This document shows positions 23,624 through 35,670 of a stretch of DNA of 64,000 bases, piece by piece; within the stretch, counting starts at the first letter, position 1; each line of letters begins with the position of its first letter. The translations under genes were made by a program, and so were the position numbers. The notes beneath the pieces are model-generated. The model ran no database searches and was not told the DNA's origin. It saw only the letters and a list, made by a program, of their open reading frames with translations. This DNA is from Zeugodacus cucurbitae (lineage: Eukaryota > Arthropoda > Insecta > Diptera > Tephritidae). Location: assembly GCF_028554725.1 (NCBI RefSeq), contig NC_071671.1:70674001-70738000 (forward strand). The letters run 5' to 3'.

Positions 23624-26545
23624 TCAAAGACTGGTAGTGGCCTGCAACTTTAAATAGCGCGTACCATTCTCGGTATCTGCTAGGCGGGCTATATGTTCCG
23701 AGGCGGCATAGCAGGTGGTCGCAGTGGGCGTGCTCGGTCGGCTGTTGTTCGCACCTTGTCGTATGCGTGTGGCGCCCCATATGAGCACCACCACCGATGT
23801 TACGAGTATACCAACGCCCAAGCCGGGCAGGAAACTCTTATTTAGCGAGTCCAAGAAGTTGTATGTGTGCTGCTGTGTAGACTGTTGTGGCTCTTCGTAT
23901 ATTGCATTCGGATTTCGTTTAGAATTCGTGAAATTCTCATCCACTGTATGAGCGACAATGGGAGTAAAGTTGGTTTCGCTGTCGCGATACGAGGGCAGCT
24001 CGTTTCTATATGGACGCCTTTGGTATTGTCGTACCTCGGGAATTGCGCCAGGGCTGCTAAGTTGTAGTTTTGTAATGTTGGAGCAGCCTACATTCAGATC
24101 GGCGTCGTGGTTTTGCTCCTGCACCATAACGAGGCAGAAACGGTAACTGTGCGGAATAAATAAAAATATATTTTTAATTAACGGTATTTTCTCTTATATG
24201 AGTGATAAATACAATACCTTTCTCCGATTTCCAAAGAAGAGCTATCCGGTACAATGACGCTAACAGTATTTTGACCATTCAGCACCTTGCTTTCACAATG
24301 GATCTGCAAAGAAATTTGAGGGGCGTTATTATGTAAACTGGTCAATCATGTATTGTACACTTTAAACCTACCGGTGAGTTATCGATCAGTATTTCGTTGA
24401 TATTCTCTTCTTTGTAGACAAAGATGGCATCGCACATGTAGTCGTTCTTACTCAGGTTAAGTACCCAGGTTAGTATTAAACCGTAATCGGCTGAGAAATG
24501 TAGTTCATGTAGTACAATCTGCAAAAGGAAGAACATTTAGAACATATTTTTGCGATTCTGATCTCTCGTGACTTACCTCCTCCGAAAGGTCTTTAATATG
24601 CGTGGTATGGTTTTGTCTGGTTATCGCTTCCAACTGTTCGATTATGTTCGCATTATCCTTCTCCACATTGTCCATTTCACAGTTCAAAGTCTCCAACGGC
24701 ACTTGTATGAGAGGTGCACCCTCCAGCCGAGGCGGTGTTACACAGGTAGCGCTTATTAAATCGCCCGACTGTATTTTAGCCACCTGCAGCCACTCGGCAA
24801 ACGAACGTATAGTGCAGTCACAAGACAAAGGGTTATCCTGCATGGAGAGACTCTTCAGTTCGCGTGCGCCATCCAAGGCATTTTTCGCAACAATTGAGAT
24901 ATCATTGCCGGCCAATCGCAGGACTTGTAGTGAGGGTAATGGCGTGATCAGATCAGAAGTGAGCGCGCGCAGAAAGTTGTGTGTGAGATCGAGTGTTGTG
25001 AGTCGTGTAAGATGTTGCAGCGAGGCACTAGAAATAGCGACAATGCCATTGAAACTGAGGTCCAGGTTCTCTAAGGTACCCAATCCGTAAAACGCGTGGT
25101 CTTGTAGCACGTCAATTTGGTTATGACGTAACGAGAGGCTAGTGAGGCCAGACAAATTTTGCAACGCTTTGTTCTGTATGCTCTTGATAAGATTGCGATT
25201 TAGCTCCAATGATTCGAGGTTCCTCAAAGCGGGCAAGGTGTTGACAGTTAAGGGACCATTTAGATTATTGGCGGAGAGATCAAGTTGGCTGTTTGAAGAA
25301 AGTGATTACATTCAAAGAACAAACAGCTATATTGTTGTGTAAAATTTACCGTAAGTTATAGCAAGCTGTTAGTGCTTTCAGACTTGCCGGGTAATCGCCT
25401 AGACGATTGCCTCCCAATTTCAAAACTTCCAATTTCCTTAAGTTCATGAAGGTACGCTGTGATATACTGGATATTTGGTTATTGCTCAGCTCAAGATATA
25501 CGAGGTTTGACAGACCGGCAAAGTCCGAAGTGCCCAAAGCTTTTATTTTATTATTGGACAAATCTAAACGTTCGAGCGCTGTTAGTGTGGATATCGAGTT
25601 CCACGGCACACTTAAGAGCGCATTTGCCGGGAGACCTACAGGATGAAAGGATTAAACATTTAGTAAACTATTAAGAAAATTGGAAGAAATAAGTAAGTGT
25701 TGGATAGAGCGATACTAACCTAAGGCTTGCAGGGGTCCTTTTATACCCAAAAACGCCGATTTATGAACGCGCTTAATTTCACCGGAGGAAATTACCAAAC
25801 CATATAGAGATATGCCTTCGAAAATCTTTGCATCACTCAAGAAGGTTACATTCCTCAACGAACAATCCAGCAGCGAGATGGTATATGGTGACACCCTCAA
25901 ATTGCTGGCAAGCACCTACAGGAAACACTCCAATATTGAATTTACTAAATTTTATAGAAAGCACGCTAATTTTACCGTTAAACCATGCAAATCGCCGGTA
26001 CAGCGCAGTGTATGCGGTAGGTCACAACCGCATTCCAGACTCCGCGAACTCGTGACGTTCGGACACTTCCACTCCACACTGGGATCGTAAACGGGAATGG
26101 CCGATATTTCGCCCGCCTTTCGTCGCTTCGGCAAGCCCTTGTTGTACAGCTTTCCTGTCATCTTCAGCGCTGGCGGTGGGTGCGGTATCTTAGGCGCAGG
26201 TGTTGGCTTCAACGACGAAGAACCAGCACCGCCGGCTAACATAACTGCATTGGACATGTCATCATCCGTGTTGTTGCTGTTGTTCGCCATTGTTCTAGTG
26301 GCTGTCATGTATGGTGAACTCTTCGTTAATAATGTGATTGTTGTCAGTGCCGCTGTCGGGTTCATGGCTGGTGTGGCCGCTGTTGTCGTTGCTGTATCGA
26401 CATGCAAAATATGCAAATCATTGCCCAACGCCGCACTGATTGAAACGATGAGGATTAAAGTGAGCAATTGTTGTGTGTGTGGGCTGGAATCAAGAAAAGA
26501 AAGCGTGGATGCATAAACATTAAAATACTTCCTTATTACAAACAT
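23624..26545 (-). CDS. Leucine-rich-repeat transmembrane receptor with Fn3-like domain
   Basis: Seven exons (26545-25976, 25915-25720, 25635-25350, 25288-24577, 24518-24372, 24303-24218, 24146-23624) join in phase to 839 residues. Order: N-terminal hydrophobic signal (LLTLILIVSISAALG, about 27-41); a Thr/Ala/Pro-rich low-complexity stretch; a Cys cluster (SLECGCDLPHTLRC, about 170-185); roughly ten leucine-rich repeats (e.g. LERLDLSNNKIKAL, LVYLELSNNQISSI, LENLDLSFNGIVAI); an LRR C-terminal cap (NPLSCDCTIRSFAEWL, near 506); a fibronectin-III-like segment ending SYRFCLVMVQ; a membrane helix (LGVGILVTSVVVLIWGA, about 775-795); and a tail of about 45 residues. This is the layout of fly LRR adhesion receptors of the nervous system and tendon cells, but I cannot assign an orthologue. 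The start at 26545 precedes the signal segment; the long hydrophilic lead is slightly unusual. Confidence 0.88.
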
Positions 26546-28695
26546 AAGCGATTAATAACAACGCATCATTAGCGACGCATGTGACGCCGAAGTGACAAAT
26601 AATTCACTCAAATGTGTGTATGTGTGTGTGAACTCAATTACGCTAATCATAACAAATTCAGTCACATTTTAATTCAGTCACACATTTCTGAACTCAATTC
26701 TTCAACTAGGAAAATTATGCTTAACTTAAGTGACTTGCTAAATGTTTATTGTGCCAGTAATCAGACTAGATACGCTGGCGTCTATTAGCTAATTAGGTCT
26801 AGTTTCTATTTGCGATGTGAATATATATTTTTCTTGGGAAAATTACTGAACACTATCTCAGAAAACAGATATAAATATATGGGATTTTCAATCGCACAAA
26901 TAGTGGGGTTTCTTGTGGAAAATGTATATCTCTAGGTCTCAATTTATTCTTCAGACCTTTATTCAGATCCTGTCTCAACTCTCGAATCAGTGCCGAAGAC
27001 CAGACTCGACGAGAAAAGCTCATGGTAAAGCTCTGTCAACGCCTTAAGATATTATTATAATCTCTATATCTTCTAGGCAATTACCGTTTTATTCGTTTCA
27101 ACAAGTGCTTAATCGAAGAATCCTCAAGAAAATCGCTATTTCAGTGGACGACTTTGGCTGAAAAATATGAAACGAATAAAGCATGCTTGACTACAATAAC
27201 TCTCGATTTTTTCCTCACTTTCTCACACAAATCTTTCTAAATACATATTAAGAGATGAGTATGTCTCTTTAACAGTTTTGCTTTCTTCTCACCTTAGAAA
27301 AGTTTTTTAAAAATATTGAATCAATGACAGTCATTTAAATATATATACATGTGTATGTATATTTGTATTCTCGCTGATATTTTTCCATCGCATTATAGTT
27401 TTTGGGTCAAGACGGAAAACGTCAACAATTTGACACATATAAACAAAATGATTGTCAGATGCATAACAAACTTGCAAGATAACTGCATTAGATGCAAACC
27501 GATTTGCCAATTAGTAGCATTAACCCTGTCTTGACTCATTGGCGGAGGTGAGATTTTATGTTTGGAAAGGGAGAATCAAAAAACCTGAAAGAGATCGCAA
27601 TCAGAAATTTCCAAGTCTAACAGGAGACCTCATTGGCTAAAGTCCTTCCATTGTTTACGCCGAGAACGAACACTCAGTGAAATCAAGGGATAAGCTCATA
27701 CTGCCTCGGAACTATGAAGCTCACTCTTCGTTACGCCAGTGTTAAGGCGAAAACGAAAGTGAGTCTCTAGTGTCTTCGAGAACACACACAATTGAAAGTA
27801 GCGGTTCTTCCAAGTCCCATGCATGTCGTGTGTGTCTATTATTTAATTCATAACTTTAACGCTGCCATCGCCGCCATTCAAATCCAATTATGTTTATTTT
27901 TACCGTCTTCGATGTCGTTTTGATTACCGTCTGCGAACGTCCCACACACAGAGCGCACTCATGAGCACTTGAGCAACTAGTGCGGCAGCTGATGAAGATG
28001 TTGACTTTATGCTAATGTTTCACAGAACAGTGCTAGAACACGAAGTGGATTTTTATTAGTCGAAATGGATGCTGCACGAAAAGTGGCAAATTATGTGGGG
28101 ACACCGGAGCAGAGCATCGCGAAAAGTGGAAAATTTAGCTGCGGAGATGACGTTGCACTAACGCGGTGGTGGGGCCGGCCCCCGAGGCTTTAAAAACCTT
28201 AATTCCTCTGGCTGTGCGACAGTAGTGCGGTAACACTGAAGCGTGGAGCTTGAACTGTGAAAGCTGTGGAAAGTGAACGCATAAATTCGCAATCCTTTAG
28301 CGCGGCCTAGATGCATAGCAAGGTGATAGCAATCCTTACGCATATCCTGAAGGCGATACGTAGTTCTACGGCATATTTGCAGCGCCTAGTGTACTAGGAA
28401 TCGCAAGTTTTCCACACAAGTGCTTATATAAGTGTGTAAGCAACAACAAGCTGCGCCTGCAGTCAGGAGTCAAAGAATTAATTAACCTGCCGCTATTTTT
28501 GTCGCGCCTTTTGTTCAATAAATTCACAGTGCCGACTTAATCAAATTGTTTTAAATTGCATTAAGTATTTACATACCCACAAACAATCGCACCAAAAACG
28601 TGGAAAATATTTTTAATCGGTTCCTGGAACCGCTGTTCTTATCAACCCATAATAAACACTACATAATACAAAATACAAAATACGGAAAATACAAA
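26546..28695. other. Divergent upstream region of LRR receptor and lysozyme 1
   Basis: Both flanking genes point away from this 2.1 kb region, so both promoters lie here. A GC-rich patch at 28150-28190 followed by CTTTAAAAACC (about 28188) could be a TATA-type box for lysozyme 1, with a leader running to 28696; this is inference. Nothing else is recognised. Confidence 0.4.
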
Positions 28696-30537
28696 ATGCG
28701 CTTTAAATCGAAAATAGCCATTTTGAGTATATCGGTGGTGTTGAGTTGCTGCCTGTGGACGCACAGTGAGGCAAAAATGCTCACGCGATGCCAACTTGCC
28801 AAGGAATTGTTGGCTCACGATTTCCCAAGGAGTTATCTCTCAAATTGTGAGTATCGTGTTTTGCTTCAGAAAAGAGTGGTTACAAGTGGTATCTATAATT
28901 TTGATGCTGATAAATCCATTATGGAATGGAATGGAATACTGCGAAGTTACATACATATATTCGAATTTCATATTTTAATTTTTTTTTGTTAGGGGTGTGT
29001 CTGGTGGAAAATGAGAGCGGCCGAAGTACTTCAAAAGTCCAGCAATTAGCTAATCACAGCGTGAGCTTTGGACTTTTTCAGGTTAGTTCAATTGCTTAAC
29101 CACTGATACAACTGATCAGGTGATCTATATCATATCCATTCGTTTGACTAACCATCGTCTAGTGAAACAATTAGATTTATATTGCTTTATTTGCTTGAAC
29201 TTTTAGATAAACAATAAGAATTGGTGTCGAAAAGGTCGAAAGGGCGGAATATGCAATATCAAATGTGAAGGTAAGTACGTAGGATCCTATCCTATCCTCG
29301 TATCCTACGAGTAATTTAGTACCCTTAAGTACAGATTATTCTTTCAAAATTTTCATCTTTTTTTTTGTTTTATAAAATTTGGTTACAAAGAAGTCATTGT
29401 AACCTAGTAAGCAATATACATACATATATAACCTACAATGGAAGAGAAATCTCTAGAAAATTCGGTTAGCATGTGATTGACTGCGAAGGTCGTGTGATAT
29501 GAGATATTTATTACCTTTGTGGTTTAAAAACTGATTTTAAAAGGTATATTGTTAGACCCGGTGCTACTCATATTTCGAAATTGCAGATGGTGAAGTCAGA
29601 TCCTTACGCTTATTGGTTTCTTTAAAAAAAAAATTAACTTTGGACTTCTCAACATTCTCATCGATCATTCATCAAATAGTCATCGATCTCTGCTCATTCT
29701 CAATGGAACTGATCTTCTTTACGCTTGTTCCGAATACTTAGCGATATGAAAATATTGACTTGTTTGTCTTTATACATTATTTCTGCCGTTAGCAACATTT
29801 CTAGTAAATCATTTATGGCAAGAAAATGTCACAGGTTTTAATTATCATTCCTCTAATTTGCTTAACAAATTTCTGTTTATGAATGCAAAGAACGTTCTTG
29901 CTGGACGACGAACGTGCTTGTTAATGAAGCTGACGCAAATCAGGGTTTTACACGCTCTCGTTGCATTCATTTAATATTCAAAATATTTCTCGAAAGATAA
30001 TCAGTTTAAAGACGGCCTAACAACATTTTTATATCGGCAATCTCCGTGGCAGATAGAAAGCTGCCAATACTTGACAGCTGTCAGACGATTTGCTAGCAAT
30101 AACTGTCTCCTTAAGTACAACAATTTTAGATAGAAAATCAATTTTTTACAATTTCAAATGAGAACACTGTTCATATGCTTCGAAAATGCCTGATTGGTGT
30201 AATTGCTTTTTATACAAATTGAATTGTTTTCTATATAAATATGTACACGAGTAATACATATGCCATGTAGATTGCCTTATCTCCCTAATATGCAAGCGCA
30301 AGCTTTAATTCAAATTAAAAAAAGTATATATTTTAATGATTACTCAAATATGAGTTTATATTGCCATTGTGTTAAATTTAATTGTTTTTTATATTTTTGC
30401 TAGATTTTTTGAACGATGAAATCTCCGATGATTCCCGTTGCGCCATGCAAATTTTCAACAGACATGGCTTTCAGGCTTGGCCCGGCTGGGTCAATAAGTG
30501 TCGTGGACGCACGCTGCCCGACGTCTCCAGGTGCTGA
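28696..30537 (+). CDS. C-type lysozyme-like protein 1 (catalytic Asp replaced)
   Basis: Four exons (28696-28846, 28993-29081, 29207-29270, 30404-30537) give 145 residues. A signal peptide (IAILSISVVLSCCLWTHSEA) is followed by a mature domain starting KMLTRCQLAKELL. All eight lysozyme cysteines are present (RCQ, VCL, NWC, GIC, KCE, RCA, KCR, SRC at the end). Glu35 is kept in CLVENES. The segment that normally reads STDYG is SVSFG, so the second catalytic residue Asp52 is Ser. It should fold as a secreted c-type lysozyme but probably has little or no muramidase activity; it may bind peptidoglycan or another ligand, as proposed for other non-catalytic lysozyme-like proteins. The third intron is long (1.1 kb). 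The in-frame ATG at 28600 is rejected because it would hide the signal peptide. Confidence 0.92.
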
Positions 30538-33500
30538 GCACATCTAACGCTAATCGTGAATGCGCGTCGGAGTTAGACTATAGGCTCTTGCATAAGGCTA
30601 CATGTGGACAACTGATTGTAACGGGCGAAGTGCATAATATAAACATACATTTTTAATGAGAATCAATGACTTTTTATACAAACAAACCATTTACCCTTAA
30701 GCTTCTCATGGCATACAAATCAACCACATAAATTAGTTTCGAATTTGCGTTGAAGAATGCGCTTACAAATTTACACATACAAACATACATACATATTATA
30801 TTTTAAAGGAATATTTTTAAATTATTTTTAAGTTTTATAAATTCGATTTTAAGTAGCGAAAATTGGCTCAATAAATTATTATCTTATTGAATACTTACAT
30901 AAACCCATGTATATATTTAAAAAAATTTTCCAAAAAATATTATTTGAGGGAGGAGCTAATGATAATTTATTATTTTCAATTTTATCTCAAATACTCTCAA
31001 TTATCTCTCTAAAAAATCAATAAAAATAATAAATTTATAAAATATATATAAATCAAATGAACATATAGTATATTCGTGAGTACTCAAGCAAGGTGACATT
31101 AAAGATTTATATTTATAAGAAAACAATATATAAATAGGCAGCGTACACTTCGTGAGCCGCTCATTGGTATGCAGAGGTGTCGTCAATTTACAATTTCCGT
31201 TTTAGCGCAATTGTTGTTTTTGTAGTATTTTGTTTCGCAAATATGGCAATCTCTTATCAACGCAATTGATAAGATGAACAATGAAACGATAAAAAACACT
31301 TTATCACAGTGAAATGTTTCAACCAGCTCTTATACGCTGATAAAGAAAACATACAAGTCAATATATATATATGTATGTATGTACATATGTGTATGTAGAA
31401 GAAATATTTCTTGGAAATAAGAGCGAACGACTAACACACATACACGCGCATACATATACATATATAATTTGCGTGTATCTCGTGTGTTTTCGCGTCATTT
31501 ATGTTTTGAAGCCAATTTTAGCAATAAGCCCCACTTCGAAACAGCTGTCACCCACGCTCGAAATAGCTCCCATAAACATGTATATGTACATGCTGTGTGT
31601 GTATGTACGGCGCATCGGTTGGCTTGAGAGAGCGTTTTGAATACAAAATGTTTTAAAAGTTGTGCTTAGCCACAATCTAATGAGAAATAATATGCTAATT
31701 ATACTCGAACCGTGCAATGGGTTTCTTTGCGTTACCCTACAGCCGGTATAAGCAGGAGTGTTAAGTTTCTTTAAGAAAATGTGTTAAATTCAAAAAAACA
31801 TATCAAAATCAATTGCCTTTTTAAACTTCAAGTTAGTGTAAGAGTCACTACTACAAACTGTAGTGAAGGTCCGATTTTGTCTATATCCGAAATATAAATT
31901 GATAAGATTTACATCCCATTGATAAGAATTAGAAAGATACATTTTCGAAAAATGAAAATAATGGTCAGAGTCGAATTATAAAAGGTTCATTTTCTATTTT
32001 GGTATAGGAAAAAATGTTTCTATTTTAATATATTTGAAATGTGAGCCGACGTAGAAAGAATATACGCGATCGTTGATTTTGTGACACTACCAAATGATTA
32101 AATAGCAATTTACACCAAGCCCGACAGTCATGGTTTAAATTTATATATTATTAATGTTTTATATATTATTAAAGGTATGGAAATGCACTTACCTTTGCCA
32201 AACTGACTATTAGGACTCCCTTTAGTGCGAAATGGACATGCTTCGGATTTTCAAGAAAATTGAATACAACAATTACGATAATATATAGGATAGACATGAT
32301 TTCCCAATCAATCCGACATGTAGAACTATTGTCGCTGCACGATTCCATAATCGAATATGCAACGGATCCAACTACCGCTTACGGAATCCTAAAGACAAAA
32401 TGAACGATCAAATTTCGAAAAGGTTAAAACACTACAGAGGACTCTGCCAACAACACCATCAACGTTTTCCATCAAAACAACCACGTCAATACCGGTGAAC
32501 TTGAGATGTCTCAATTACTGTCTTAAAGTTGAGGCAAATAAATTGAGTTCCTGTATAGCGCGCATCGCCAGTGTCCTATGCCGACAGGAATTAATGAACG
32601 AACACCAACATACAGCTTCTACCAACACACCTTCGGGCACTTGTCGCTCGCAATGTATGTAAACAGAACTGTGTTCAAAATAAAGAAAGCAACAAAAACA
32701 AAAGACCAAAACATGTTCCATTCACGGTTTAGTTACCGCTTTGGGATCATTAAGCGCACATCGCTTTAGTTAGCCGCACGATCGGATCGCTTGTCGCTAT
32801 CTTTCGAAACGCTTGTTCTTCTCTGTTGTAGTTGGCATTGTTGCGCGCGCACAAAGCAAAACTAACTAATTAGAAGTGAACACGAAACTACATACATACA
32901 ACAAATGTAAACAACAATAACAAACGAAAACTAATTAATAAATCATCAACGAATTCAAACTAACTTTTAACTAAATTTTTGCAAATAATCAATAAACGAA
33001 AATCGAAAATCTAAAATCGCAAAGTACAACAAAAATACATATTTACATATACGAGTATACTTCGATTAAACAGTAAATATTTTGAAGGAATTTCGCAAAT
33101 TGTGTGTTGTTGTTGCAGTTGCCACGCGTCTAAGTGTTACCCCGAAATCGTGATACAAAGTTAGAATAAACAAACGCTTCTCACCTGTTCGATTTGTTGT
33201 CCCTGTGTTTGTGTGTGTGTACTCGTGCGCACGTGAGATTATCGAGCGGCTGTATTAAGTAAGAACTTTCACCTGTCCCAACTATTACGTATGAAATAAA
33301 TCCCCACACACACGCACACAGAAACAAATAATCACTTAATTATACAAACATGCTCACGCTCATTAAGAATAAGCCGGCGAAGTGAGATTAAAGATTAGCA
33401 TTAAGACTAGATTGCACATAATTGCGTTTTGCTCGTCAAAGTGATTTGCCTGCTCGTTCTTCATATTTATTATATTTATGTCTGCGCTGTTTGTTTTGGC

Positions 33501-35034
33501 TTTTACATTGCTTTTGTTGTTTGTGCCTGTGCCTGACCTTGAATTATTTTGTTTTTATTTTGTGTTGTTGTTTTCGATTATTTTCAGTTACATACATACA
33601 TACAAACATTCAGTATCGATCAATTGGGGGAATTAAATATCGTAGCTAATAAAACTTGTCAGTCTCCCATCAATTTCGTGATTTGCCTACATTAAGCTAA
33701 GCAAGTTACAAAACGGGGGCTTCACGGCAGCACAGAGGTATATACAATGGTTGCGCAGCCTACGTGTAGTACCGTCAGTATACAATAGTTAGTCATAGTC
33801 CAGATGGGTTTTTAGCGTTAATTTCCATTTTGAGCCTAGTGAACTAATTCTCATCTCGTGTAATTTGGCGAATTATCGCTTGATTCTTCGGTATTTGATT
33901 TAAATATAATTGCGGTTGTTGCTGTGAAATGTAAACGGCATGACTAACCGTATCACCGATTCACCGGAAAGTTGCGGAAACCGCAGTGGTCGGACCAGCA
34001 ATGTTCCTGGAGCTAAATATAGTAGTATTGTATGCAGTTCTCTTTGACTTCATCGACAAAGAGAGCTGACTTTATATTCAAGAGATTCTAAATTCAGTGT
34101 TGCTCAAGCAGTGGTTACTGTTAAGTAGGGTTTGTCGACTTGTGCTTGTTCACTAGCAGAAATATAGTTTTGTTTCAAATTATTATTTCCTCATCCAAAG
34201 GATTTAGTTATTGAACCAGTATTCTGCAACTCTTTAAGTTCAATTTGTTGGACATTCCAGCTATAGAAACTCTCTCGTTAACCAACAACAATAATTAGCT
34301 AAACCAAATTTTTGTAGATTAGTTAATGTGAGTATGAATTATATATTTTCTTATCCAAAATGGTTGATTCTTTATTGTTGGCCTTTAGAACCAGCTTATC
34401 TACTAAAGAGTACTTATCTAAAGATAATATTGTTGGATTTCCAAAAAATATTATTGTTTGCACGCCTCCAGATATCAAACAAGTTGATAACATTAATCCG
34501 AGAAACTTTAAATTCGTTTTTGTGTTTCTATGGATGGGTACTAAACTAGAAATGTGTTTGTATATATGTTGTTTTGAACCTTTTCTTTTGATTTGCGAAA
34601 AAACGGATGGAGTTCCTAAGGCATCAAGTTTTGTGTTATTTGTGTCTGTGCATCCTTTTTTGGAAGGATTTTTATGTCCATGGCATTTATTCTTATTATT
34701 GTTTTAATCTTATACTTTTCCAAAGTTAGAGAAAACTTAAAATGAGTTCTATGTTACCAGATGGGACGTAGTTTTGTTGAAAGAACTTTTTAGATTTCGT
34801 CACTTTTTGTAAGATTGATTTCTCATAAGAAGTTTAATACCTATTATACTATGACAAATTTAAAAAACACTGCAACCCTTGATGCTGACATGTTGAGGTC
34901 CCCACCCCCCATAATACATCAAAATATATGTAGAACTAGCACTAGCGATTATCATCTAACATTATCACTAACACTAAGTGTTGTTCTGTCTTATACCGGT
35001 CGAAATTTTATTTATATTTTGTAGCGACTTACAA
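30538..35034. other. Spacer between the two lysozyme genes
   Basis: 4.5 kb without a proven gene. It includes a tight cluster of GATA motifs at 31253-31343, TA/TG simple repeats at 31370-31600, and a stretch at about 32790-33260 whose A-rich, CAA-rich composition looks like a long transcribed leader ending near a GTAAGA donor. An acceptor-like TTTTGTAG ends at 35024, eleven bases before the lysozyme 2 start codon, so a spliced leader for lysozyme 2 is possible. Other frames here look like chance. Confidence 0.4.
31253..31343. promoter_or_regulatory. Cluster of five GATA-factor motifs
   Basis: Five WGATA-type sites occur in 91 bases: CTTATCA at 31253, TTGATAAG at 31266, CGATAAA at 31287, TTATCA at 31301 and TGATAAA at 31338. 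In flies GATA factors (serpent, GATAe) drive gut and immune genes, including lysozymes, and the cluster lies between two lysozyme genes. Function is inferred from motif density and location. Confidence 0.4.
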
Positions 35035-35670
35035 ATGGCTCGCCATATTTTCCTGTTGGCCTCACTGCTGCTGAGCTGCCTACTGCTAGGCGCTCAGGTG
35101 GATGCCAAAGAATATATGCGTTGTCAATTAGCGCGAGAGCTTTTGCAGAAATACGGCATTAACAAGACTTTTCTTTCCAACTGTAAGTAGAACTCATCAC
35201 AGGCTTTTTTATTTGAATTTAATATTATCCGCTGCGGCAGGGATCTGCTTGGTCGAACACGAAAGTAATTTAAGTACCAAAGCGGTGAAGCGGAATCCCA
35301 ACGGCAGCGCCAGTTACGGACTCTTCCAGATCAGCAGCAAAGAATGGTGTGGCGTTAGTCGCAAGGGTGGCCTTTGCGATAAGAAATGTGAAGGTAAGCG
35401 AAGCCAAATACTTATACTGAAGTAGGATATTTGCCAAGAACTTGATCAATTTTATATTTGAACCAAAACGCAGACTTCCTGGATGACAACATTGCCGATG
35501 ATGTGGCGTGTGCGAAGCGTATATTCGAACGAGCGGGTTTCAAAAATTGGCCCGGCTGGAAGGCGTCATGCCGCAACACCCAGAACCTGCCGAATCTTGG
35601 CGTGTTTTGCAACATACAGACAGTGAGAGCGACACGAGCATTACGAATTAAACAGCATGATACTTATTAA
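35035..35670 (+). CDS. C-type lysozyme-like protein 2 (catalytic Asp replaced)
   Basis: Three exons (35035-35182, 35241-35393, 35474-35670) give 165 residues. The signal peptide is ARHIFLLASLLLSCLLLGAQ with cleavage near VDAKEYMRC. Eight cysteines are in lysozyme order (RCQ, ICL, EWC, GLC, KCE, ACA, SCR, FCN). Glu35 is present in CLVEHES; the Asp52 position is Ser (NPNGSASYGLFQIS). The exon covering the active-site region is unsplit, whereas lysozyme 1 has an extra intron after the LFQ codons. After the eighth cysteine there is a basic tail of 20 residues ending KQHDTY, absent from ordinary lysozymes. Same-strand position and shared splice phases show tandem duplication with lysozyme 1, but the sequences are well diverged. 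Confidence 0.93.

Noticed and set aside
30541..32760. Short frames such as 31371-31640 and 32515-32769
   Set aside because: Simple-repeat composition (TATG/CATA) or overlapping frames on both strands; no coding signs.
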